Source of the DNA: Actinomycetota bacterium
GTDB taxonomy: Bacteria; Actinomycetota; Acidimicrobiia; Acidimicrobiales; Microtrichaceae
Assembly: GCA_005777415.1 (NCBI GenBank)
Contig: SXMI01000013.1
Coordinates: 1 to 5,760 of the forward strand
Length of the DNA: 5,760 bases
Direction of reading: 5' to 3'
Positions 1-5,760 of this stretch are shown here, piece by piece (position 1 is the first letter of the stretch; every line of letters starts with the position of its first letter). A model generated the notes under the pieces. That model was not told the origin of the DNA, made no database searches, and saw nothing but the letters and a program-made list of their open reading frames with translations. The translations under genes were made by a program, and so were the position numbers.

Positions 1-579
1 CGGGACCGCTTCCTCATGAAGGTGGTGCTCGACTACCCGACCCCGACCGAGGAGGTCGAGATCGTCCAGAGGATGGGGACCACGCCACCGACCGCGTCCC
101 AGGTGCTGGAGCTGGACCAGATCCTCCGGCTGCAGGCCGCCGCCGAGTCGATCTTCGTCGACCGTGGCGTGCTCGAGTACGCCGTCAACCTGGTCCTCTG
201 CACCCGGACCCCCGAGAACTTCGGGCTCCCGGAGCTCCGGACGTTCATCGAGCTCGGGGCCAGCCCCCGGGCGTCGATCGGCCTCATCCGGGCGGGCCGG
301 GCGCTCGCGCTCGTCCGGGGGCGCACCTTCCTCACCCCCCAGGACGTCTTCGACGTGGCCCCGGAGATCATGCGCCACCGGATCCTGTTGTCCTACGAGG
401 CCCTGGCCCAGGACGTGGACGTCGAACAGGTCCTGACCCGGATCCTGTCGACGGTTCCCGCACCGAGGATCGGCGAGCCCGCCGAGGTCGTGGCCGCTGC
501 GCCCGGCACCCCATGGGATGCCGTCGCCTCGACCGCCGGCACCGGCGACGGTGCCGGGTGGGGTCAGCCGACGCCGTGA
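1..579 (+). CDS. moxR: MoxR-family AAA+ ATPase, C-terminal part (5' end outside window)
   Basis: The frame is open from base 1 and reads RDRFLMKVVLDYP, the stretch that follows sensor 1 in MoxR ATPases. The ATG at base 16 is therefore an internal methionine, not the start. About 192 residues are visible; MoxR proteins usually run 320-380, so Walker A and B lie to the left. The arginine of DRF is probably the arginine finger. Visible residues 20-150 form the helical lid, with the sensor 2 motif GASPRAS at residues 86-92 (Arg90, bases 268-270). After STVPAPRIG comes a roughly 35-residue Ala/Gly/Pro-rich tail, probably disordered. MoxR proteins use ATP to remodel or load cofactor into partners, commonly VWA-domain proteins, and both downstream genes encode such folds. 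The stop overlaps the next start, implying co-translation. The family call is firm; the client is unknown. Confidence 0.95.
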   Translation, partial: RDRFLMKVVLDYPTPTEEVEIVQRMGTTPPTASQVLELDQILRLQAAAESIFVDRGVLEYAVNLVLCTRTPENFGLPELRTFIELGASPRASIGLIRAGRALALVRGRTFLTPQDVFDVAPEIMRHRILLSYEALAQDVDVEQVLTRILSTVPAPRIGEPAEVVAAAPGTPWDAVASTAGTGDGAGWGQPTP

Positions 580-1520
580 GCGGACTCTCGAGCACGCTCG
601 GACTCGTCGGCGACCGACCCGCCGAGGAGATCCTCCGGCGACTCACGCTGGATGTGTCGCGCCGCCTCGACGGGATGCTCCACGGCGACTTCGAGGGCAT
701 CGTGCCCGGTCGAGGCAGCGAGCTCGGCGAGACGCGCACCTACGAGCCCGGTGACGACGTCCGGCGGATCGATTGGAACGTCACGGCCCGGATGCAGGCA
801 CCCCACCTGCGCGAGACCATCGCGGACCGCGAGCTCGAGACGTGGATCGTGGTCGACCGGTCGTCCAGCCTCGACTTCGGCACCGTCACCTGCGAGAAGC
901 GGGACCTGGCCCTGGCTGCGGCGGCCGGGGTCGGCCTGATGTGCGCACGGGGCGGCAACCGAGTCGGCGGTGTCGTCCTCCGGGGCTCGACGAGTGACAC
1001 CGTTCCCCCACGTCAGGGACGCAAGCACCTGCTCGGGCTGCTCTCCCGCATCCAGCAGGCTCCCCGGGCCGACGAGTCCGGTCCGGCGGATCTGGGCGGG
1101 GCGCTCCGGCGCCTCGGCGCCATGGCGCCCCGCCGGGGGTTCGTGGCCGTGGTCTCCGACTTCCGTGGCGATCCCGACCGCTGGCGGACCGCGCTCGGCA
1201 CCGTGGCGCTGAAGCACTCGGTGCTCTGCATCACGCTCGTGGACCCGCGGGAGCTCGAGCTCCCACCCGTCGGCCTGGTCCAGTTCCTGGACCCCACGAC
1301 CGGCGCCACCCGGGAGGTCAACACCGACGACGCCAGCGTCCGGGCCCGGTTCGCCCAGCTGGCCGCCGACCACCAGGCCGCCGTCGCCGGGGCCGCGCGG
1401 AGCGCCGGCGCCGACCACCTCGTCCTGCGCACCGACTCCGACTGGCTGATGGACCTGGCCACGCACGTCGGCGACCGACGGCGTCGCGCCGAGACCGCTG
1501 CCGTCAGGCGACCGCGGTGA
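576..1520 (+). CDS. DUF58 domain protein, MoxR-associated
   Basis: A 314-residue soluble protein with no membrane segment. The DUF58 signature is clear: GRGSELGETRTYEPGDD at residues 45-61, then RRIDW at 63-67. After it comes a VWA-like strand with a MIDAS-type DRSSS (Asp94, Ser96, Ser98), and further VWA-fold strands at FVAVVSDF (189-196) and CITLVDPRE (218-226). The GTG at 576 was chosen because it overlaps the moxR TGA (GTGA) and gives the family's usual length. A purine-rich GGGTGGGG lies 12 bases upstream, a weak and rather distant ribosome site, so coupling to moxR translation probably matters. The GTG at 558 or ATG at 513 are possible but would run deeper into moxR. DUF58 proteins almost always sit beside moxR, and this one matches Rv1480 in position and size. 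Its biochemical role is not established; a metal-dependent adaptor of the MoxR complex is the usual inference. Confidence 0.93.
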   Translation: MSGLSSTLGLVGDRPAEEILRRLTLDVSRRLDGMLHGDFEGIVPGRGSELGETRTYEPGDDVRRIDWNVTARMQAPHLRETIADRELETWIVVDRSSSLDFGTVTCEKRDLALAAAAGVGLMCARGGNRVGGVVLRGSTSDTVPPRQGRKHLLGLLSRIQQAPRADESGPADLGGALRRLGAMAPRRGFVAVVSDFRGDPDRWRTALGTVALKHSVLCITLVDPRELELPPVGLVQFLDPTTGATREVNTDDASVRARFAQLAADHQAAVAGAARSAGADHLVLRTDSDWLMDLATHVGDRRRRAETAAVRRPR

Positions 1521-1529
1521 CCCCGACCA

Positions 1530-1543
1530 CCGCCGATCGGCGG
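1530..1543. repeat. Perfect 14-bp palindrome in the DUF58-VWA gap
   Basis: CCGCCGATCGGCGG is its own reverse complement. It begins 9 bases after the DUF58 stop codon and ends 16 bases before the Shine-Dalgarno site of the VWA gene. In mRNA it could fold as a 5-bp GC stem with a GATC tetraloop. It could be an operator, an mRNA processing or stability element, or simply chance in very GC-rich DNA. There is no T-tract after it, so it is not a standard terminator. Confidence 0.35.
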
Positions 1544-1559
1544 CCGGCGACCCACCCCC

Positions 1560-1565
1560 GGGAGG
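1560..1565 (+). promoter_or_regulatory. Shine-Dalgarno site for the VWA gene
   Basis: GGGAGG with a 7-base spacer before the GTG at 1573 is a near-ideal ribosome binding site. It decides the start of the VWA protein and shows that this third gene has its own initiation signal, unlike the DUF58 gene, which appears coupled to moxR. Confidence 0.8.
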
Positions 1566-1572
1566 AACGACC

Positions 1573-2547
1573 GTGACCGAGTGGTTCAGCGAACCGACGC
1601 GACTCTGGCTGCTCGCCGTGGTGGTGGCACTGGTCGGCCTGTACGTGGCCGTGCAGTTCACCCGCCCCCGCTACACCGTCCGCTTCACCAGCCTCGACCT
1701 GCTCGACCAGGTGGCGCCGGCCCGACCGGGCTGGCGACGCCACCTCGTGGCGGGGACGTTCGTCGTGGCCCTGGCCTCGCTCGTCGTGGCCTTCGCCCAG
1801 CCGGTGGCGATCGAGAAGGTCCCGCGGGAGCGGACGACGATCATGCTCGCCATCGACACCTCCCTGTCCATGGCGGCGACGGACGTCGCCCCCAACCGGC
1901 TGGAGGCGGCCCAGGTGGCGGCCAAGGAGTTCGTCGACCAGCTCCCGGAGAACCTCAACGTCGGCCTGATCGGCTTCGCCGGGAGCGCCCAGCTGTTGGT
2001 CCCGCCCACCCAGGACCACGAGCAGGTGAAGTTCGCCATCGACGGACTCGAGCTCGAGAAGTCGACCGCCATCGGCGCCGCCGTTCGGCTCTCGCTCGAG
2101 GTGGTCGAGAACCCGGCGGCCGGCGTGGAGGAGGGTGGCGTACCCGACGCCGCCGTGGTGCTGATCTCGGACGGCGAGACGACCGTCGGCCTGCCGACCG
2201 CCGACGCCATCCCGCTGGCGGTCGACGCCGGCGTGGCCATCACCACGATCGCCTACGGGACGCCCGACGGCGAGATCACCGTCGACCAGGACGGCAACGG
2301 AGTGGGACAGCGGACCAAGGTGCCCGTCAACGACGAGGAGCTCCGGACGCACGCCGAGGGCACGGGCGGGACCGCCTACACCGCCGAGAGCGCCACCGAC
2401 CTCCAGTCCGTCTACTCCGAGCTCGGTTCGACCGTCGGGTTCGACGAGGAGGAGACCGACGTCTCCTACCGGTTCGTCGGGATCGGACTCGTGCTCCTGC
2501 TGATCGCCGCAGCCCTGTCCCTGCGGTGGTTCAGCCGACTGCCCTGA
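1573..2547 (+). CDS. Membrane-anchored VWA domain protein, BatA / Rv1481-like
   Basis: A 324-residue protein starting at GTG after a strong ribosome site. Two transmembrane helices (about residues 10-29 and 57-77) precede a VWA domain (about 88-290), and a third helix (about 301-317) ends in RWFSRLP. The metal-ion site is complete: DTSLS (Asp95, Ser97, Ser99), Thr165 and Asp200 in LISDGE. The text around AATDVAPNRLEAA and VPVNDEELR is typical of the BatA group. The loop between helices 1 and 2 is arginine-rich (R31, R33, R37, R51, R55, R56), so by the positive-inside rule the VWA domain should face outside; this topology is inferred. Residues 238-243 read DQDGNG, a calcium-loop-like insertion. 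Order and architecture match Rv1481, suggesting it is the membrane partner of the MoxR-DUF58 pair, probably in envelope function. The partner substrate is unknown. Confidence 0.94.
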   Translation: MTEWFSEPTRLWLLAVVVALVGLYVAVQFTRPRYTVRFTSLDLLDQVAPARPGWRRHLVAGTFVVALASLVVAFAQPVAIEKVPRERTTIMLAIDTSLSMAATDVAPNRLEAAQVAAKEFVDQLPENLNVGLIGFAGSAQLLVPPTQDHEQVKFAIDGLELEKSTAIGAAVRLSLEVVENPAAGVEEGGVPDAAVVLISDGETTVGLPTADAIPLAVDAGVAITTIAYGTPDGEITVDQDGNGVGQRTKVPVNDEELRTHAEGTGGTAYTAESATDLQSVYSELGSTVGFDEEETDVSYRFVGIGLVLLLIAAALSLRWFSRLP

Positions 2548-2555
2548 GTCGAACC
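2528..2555. terminator. Possible hairpin at the convergent gene junction
   Basis: GGTTC (2528-2532) pairs with GAACC (2551-2555), and GACT (2537-2540) pairs with AGTC (2547-2550), giving a 9-bp stem with a 4-base bulge (AGCC) and a 6-base loop. The hairpin spans the VWA stop codon and lies just beyond the smc stop. It is placed where a terminator serving both strands would be expected, but there is no T-tract on either side, the stem is bulged, and most of it lies inside coding sequence. It is therefore a candidate only. Confidence 0.25.
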
Positions 2556-2561
2556 TGTACC

Positions 2562-5500
2562 TCAGTCCAGGACGGCGGCCGCCCGCTCCGAGACCACCTT
2601 GGTCGACCCGCCCGGCTCCATGGTGACGCCGTAGAGGACGTCGGCGGCCTCCATGGTCCGCTTCTGGTGGCTCACGATCAGCAGCTGCGCCGAGTCCCGG
2701 AACTCGGCGACCAGGTCCAGGAACCGGTGCAGGTTGACGTCGTCGAGGGCGGCCTCGACCTCGTCCATGACGTAGAACGGCGACGGCCGAGAGCGGAACA
2801 CGGCGAACAGGTAGGCCAGCGCCGTGAGCGACCGCTCACCGCCCGACAGCAACGACAGCTTGCGCACGTTCTTGCCTGACGGGCGGGCCTCGATCTCGAT
2901 GCCGGTCTCGAGCAGGTCGTCGGGTTCGGTGAGGGTCAGGCGTCCCTGCCCGCCGGGGAAGAGCGTCTCGAACAAGGCCGTGAAGTTCTCGCTGACGTCG
3001 GCGAAGGCCGCCGCGAACACGGACACGATCTCCTCGTCGATCGCTCGGATCACCTTGGCGAGCTCCCGTCGGGACTGCCGGACGTCGTCGAGTTGACCGG
3101 TCAGGAACTCGTGGCGCTCGGTGAGCTCGGTGAACTCCTGGAGCGCCAAGGGGTTGATCGGACCCATGACCCGGAGCTCACGCTCCAGCTCGCGCACCCT
3201 GGCCGGAGCGGTCGTGCCCTCGGGGAGCGAGGGGCACTCGGCCTCGACGGCCACGTCGGGTCCGCAGTCGTGCTCGACGCGCAACGCCTCGGTGGCCGCC
3301 TCCAGCCGCATCCTCGCCTCGGCGTCGGCGACCTCCTGCTGCTGGGCTCGGCCCCGAACCGACTCGAGGGCCGACTCGGCGGCCGTCCGTTCGGACCGGA
3401 GCCCCTCGAGCAGTTCGGAGGCGGAGCGGGCCGCCTCGGACTGGACCCGTCGCTCCTCCCGGAGGGCGGCGACGTTGCCGGCGACCACTCCCGCCAGCCC
3501 GTCGACCACGCCGGCCAGACGTCGGAGCGCCACGAGCCTGGCCTCGAGCTCCGAGCGGCGGTCGGCCGCCGCGGCGCTCTCCACCTGCAGGTGCCGGAGA
3601 CGTTCCTCGACCTGCGAGCGCCGGGACTCGACGTAGCGGCGGCGCTCCTCGACCCCGGCGGCCCGGACCTCGAGATCGGTCCGCCGCGCCGCCACCGTCC
3701 CGGCGAGCGACTCGAGCTCGTCCCGGGCCGAGGTCATCCTCCGGGCCTGCTCGTCGATCTCGGCCTCGGCCGCCTCGAGCTCCGGCAACCTGGTGGTGAG
3801 CTCGGCGAGTCGAACCGACTCGCGGCCGGCACGGGCCACCAGCTCCTCGGTGTGCGCGGTGAGGGCGGCGGATTCCTCGTCGACCTCGGTCCGGTCGCGT
3901 TCGATCCGGACCAGGGCGTCGGCGACGGTGCGGGCCCGGGACCGCAGGGCCTCCAGGTCGCGCTCGGCCTGCTGCTCCCTGCGCCGCGTCGAGTCCAGCT
4001 CGGCGCGGGCCGCGGCCACCGCAGCCAGGGCGTCCTGTCGGGCCAGCACGGACCGCTCCGCACGCTCGACGGCCTCGTCGAGCGCCGCCCCGGTCGCTCC
4101 CGAGCCGGCCGCACGCAGACGCCATCCGGCCACGCCGAACCGGTCGCCGCGTCGCGTCACCACGACGGCGGTCGGGTCCGAGGTCGAGGCCTCCAGTGCC
4201 GAGGACCAGTCGCCGTCGACCAGCACGGCCCGGGCGAGGAGCGCGTCGAGCAGTCGGGCGACACCCGGTGCCGACGAGCCGGCTCGACCCGACGGTCGGA
4301 CGTGGTCCCGGATCGCGACGCCGACACCGGGACGGACCGGGTCGACGGTCCCCGCCCCCAGGGCCAGCACGGCCCCGGCGTGGTCGCCCTCGACGAGTGA
4401 ACGCAGTCCCCGACGGGCCGCATCGACGTCCGAGACCACGACCGCGCCGAGCGCCTCGGCCGCAGCGGCCTCGAACGGCTCCGCCCATCCGTCGTCGACC
4501 TCGACGAGCTCCGAGAGCGTCCCGAGCACGCCGTCCAGGCCGGCGAGTCGGGTCGCTCCCGCCCGATCCCTCGCCTCGTCGAGCGCCATCGTCAACGCCT
4601 CGACCCGAGCCGACCAGGCCGAGTGGTCCGCGGCAGCGTCGGTGGCGGCGGACTCGGATGCGGCCAGCGCGTCCGCAGCGGCCCGGGTCGCGACCCGGAG
4701 GGCCTCGAGCTCGGTGGCCGACGACGGCTCGAGCCGTTCGGACGCCACCTGCTCCTCCTGGAGCGACACCTGCTCCGCCCCCAGCCGCTCGGCCCGCTCC
4801 CCGAGCGCCGCACGGCGGGCCTCCAGTCGGTTCCGGTCCCCCTCGGAGCGCTCCACGGCGGTCGTGAGGGCGGCGATCTCACCCCGGACCGCCGCCGCCT
4901 CCCCCGTGGGCACGACGACCCCGTCGCCCCAGACCTCCTCGAATCCTCGCCGACGGTCGACGAGGCCCGCCTCGTCGCGCAGCAACTCATCGGACTCGCG
5001 CTCGAGCACCTGCCGCTCCCCGGCGATCTCCTCGGCCTCCCGGCGCAACGACGCCTGCTCCGACTCGAGCGACGCCACGACCGCGGCGTCCACCGAGGCG
5101 GCGAGATCGCGCTCGGCACCCCGCACCCGCTCGACGAGGAGCGCTCCGAGCCCGCGACCCCGCTCCTCGAGACGTTCGTAGCGGACGAGCGAGTCACCCA
5201 GGTCGCGTCCCCCGAGCGCCGCCAACTGGGCCTCGGCGGCGAGCAGCCGGGCGTCGAGGTCGGACAGGCCGGCGCGGAGGCGGCCGTCCTCCTCGCGGAG
5301 CTGCTGCTGGCGGCGGGCGGACTGCTCGAGCACGCCACGGAGGCGCAGGATCTCCCGACCGGCGACGTGCAGCCGGAGTGCCGTGAGCTCGGCCACCAGG
5401 TCGCCGTGCCGGCGGGCGGCCTCGGCCTGTCGTTCCAGCGGCCGGAGCTGGCGACGGACCTCCCGGAGCAGGTCCTGGACCCGGGTCAGGTCGCGGTCAG

Positions 5501-5760
5501 TGCCCTGCAGCCGGCGCTCGGCCCGCTCCTTGCGGCGCCGGAACTTCAGGACGCCGGCGGCCTCCTCGATGATGAGCCGTCGCTCCTCGGGCCGCGAGTT
5601 CAGGACGCCGTCGATGTTGCCCTGCGAGATGATGACGTGCTGCTGACGACCGACACCGGAGTCCGACAGCAGGTCGGTGATGTCGAGCAGACGGCACGGC
5701 ACCCCGTTGATGGCGTACTCGGAGTCCCCCGAGCGGAACAGCAGCCGGGAGATGGTGACC
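2562..5760 (-). CDS. smc: Chromosome segregation ATPase SMC (5' end outside window)
   Basis: About 1,065 residues are visible. The frame is open to the right edge and begins VTISRLLFRSGDSEYAING, which falls near residue 100 in standard SMC proteins of about 1,180, so Walker A and the true start lie beyond base 5760. In order: the Q-loop IISQGNID (about residues 43-50) and IEEAAGVLKFRRRK; a long Glu/Arg/Ala-rich coiled coil (about 60-390); the hinge (about 407-554, starting GLDGVLG); the returning coil (about 560-850); GPINPLALQEF near 864; the ABC signature LSGGE (971-975, bases 2835-2849); Walker B FYVMDE (from about 995) with D-loop ALDD. SMC dimers use ATP with ScpA/ScpB to extrude loops and fold the chromosome. 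The hinge's usual glycine pairs are degenerate here. A GTG at 5702 can mimic a start, but the homology continues upstream of it. The gene converges on the VWA gene with a 14-bp gap. Confidence 0.97.
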   Translation of the reverse strand, partial: VTISRLLFRSGDSEYAINGVPCRLLDITDLLSDSGVGRQQHVIISQGNIDGVLNSRPEERRLIIEEAAGVLKFRRRKERAERRLQGTDRDLTRVQDLLREVRRQLRPLERQAEAARRHGDLVAELTALRLHVAGREILRLRGVLEQSARRQQQLREEDGRLRAGLSDLDARLLAAEAQLAALGGRDLGDSLVRYERLEERGRGLGALLVERVRGAERDLAASVDAAVVASLESEQASLRREAEEIAGERQVLERESDELLRDEAGLVDRRRGFEEVWGDGVVVPTGEAAAVRGEIAALTTAVERSEGDRNRLEARRAALGERAERLGAEQVSLQEEQVASERLEPSSATELEALRVATRAAADALAASESAATDAAADHSAWSARVEALTMALDEARDRAGATRLAGLDGVLGTLSELVEVDDGWAEPFEAAAAEALGAVVVSDVDAARRGLRSLVEGDHAGAVLALGAGTVDPVRPGVGVAIRDHVRPSGRAGSSAPGVARLLDALLARAVLVDGDWSSALEASTSDPTAVVVTRRGDRFGVAGWRLRAAGSGATGAALDEAVERAERSVLARQDALAAVAAARAELDSTRRREQQAERDLEALRSRARTVADALVRIERDRTEVDEESAALTAHTEELVARAGRESVRLAELTTRLPELEAAEAEIDEQARRMTSARDELESLAGTVAARRTDLEVRAAGVEERRRYVESRRSQVEERLRHLQVESAAAADRRSELEARLVALRRLAGVVDGLAGVVAGNVAALREERRVQSEAARSASELLEGLRSERTAAESALESVRGRAQQQEVADAEARMRLEAATEALRVEHDCGPDVAVEAECPSLPEGTTAPARVRELERELRVMGPINPLALQEFTELTERHEFLTGQLDDVRQSRRELAKVIRAIDEEIVSVFAAAFADVSENFTALFETLFPGGQGRLTLTEPDDLLETGIEIEARPSGKNVRKLSLLSGGERSLTALAYLFAVFRSRPSPFYVMDEVEAALDDVNLHRFLDLVAEFRDSAQLLIVSHQKRTMEAADVLYGVTMEPGGSTKVVSERAAAVLD

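Noticed and set aside
513..515. ATG at 513 as the DUF58 start
   Set aside because: It would add 21 Arg-rich residues encoded inside moxR and overlap it by 67 bases. The GTG at 576, overlapping the moxR stop, fits the family better.
1249..1264. Perfect 16-bp palindrome GGGAGCTCGAGCTCCC, and the similar CTCGAGCTCGAG at 2047-2058
   Set aside because: Both lie in coding sequence and arise from alternating Glu (GAG) and Leu (CTC) codons. CTCGAG is common throughout the window for the same reason, especially in smc.
564..1661. 365-codon open frame on the - strand opposite the DUF58 gene
   Set aside because: Antisense shadow: GC-rich codon bias removes stops from the opposite strand. The composition is low-complexity (Gly/Arg/Asp/Val), no family is recognisable, and it lies against a firmly identified gene.
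1504..2352. 282-codon - strand frame opposite the VWA gene, and a 432-codon + strand frame at 1581-2879
   Set aside because: Both are shadows of the VWA gene. The products are Arg/Gly/His-rich with no recognisable domain, and the + strand one also runs into smc antisense.
3093..5181. Long + strand frames at 3093-4400 and 3793-5181, and a 436-codon - strand frame at 3178-4488, all within smc
   Set aside because: Their repetitive Ser/Arg/Ala or Gly/Arg/Pro composition is what the smc coiled-coil codons give in other frames. smc itself has all its family motifs in one frame.
5700..5702. GTG on the - strand as the start of smc
   Set aside because: The 19 codons upstream to the window edge (VTISRLLFRSGDSEYAING) are conserved SMC sequence, so the start is outside the window.
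1..5760. A novel defence, mobile or RNA-based system
   Set aside because: All four genes belong to well-known families in a housekeeping context. I found no transposase, integrase, repeat array, tRNA or structured RNA, and codon use looks uniform throughout.

Overview
This is ordinary bacterial chromosome: very GC-rich, densely coded, with strong G/C preference at third codon positions. The look is actinobacterial. The SMC text (for example GRQQHVIISQG after the N-terminal motif) resembles Acidimicrobiia-type SMC proteins as I remember them. That lineage guess is an inference; a search of the SMC protein would settle it.

Layout. On the + strand, bases 1-2547 hold three consecutive genes: the C-terminal part of a MoxR-family AAA+ ATPase (cut by the left edge), a DUF58 protein whose GTG start overlaps the moxR stop by 4 bases, and a membrane-anchored von Willebrand factor A (VWA) protein of the BatA type, preceded by a 52-base gap with a clear Shine-Dalgarno site. 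On the - strand, bases 2562-5760 hold most of the chromosome-partitioning ATPase SMC. Its stop codon lies 14 bases from the stop of the VWA gene, and its first roughly 100 residues, including Walker A, lie beyond the right edge.

How the genes work together. MoxR-DUF58-VWA is a widespread module with the same order as Mycobacterium tuberculosis Rv1479 (moxR1)-Rv1480-Rv1481. MoxR ATPases are thought to act as chaperones working with VWA-type metal-binding partners, often in envelope or stress functions; the exact substrate here is unknown. SMC is functionally separate: it condenses and segregates chromosomes with ScpA and ScpB, neither of which is in the window. The two blocks merely converge.

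I see no mobile element, CRISPR array, tRNA, rRNA or undescribed system. The points most worth checking are a degenerate glycine motif in the SMC hinge, a calcium-loop-like DxDGNG insertion in the VWA protein, and a bulged hairpin at the convergent gene junction. No stretch over 300 bases lacks a gene.
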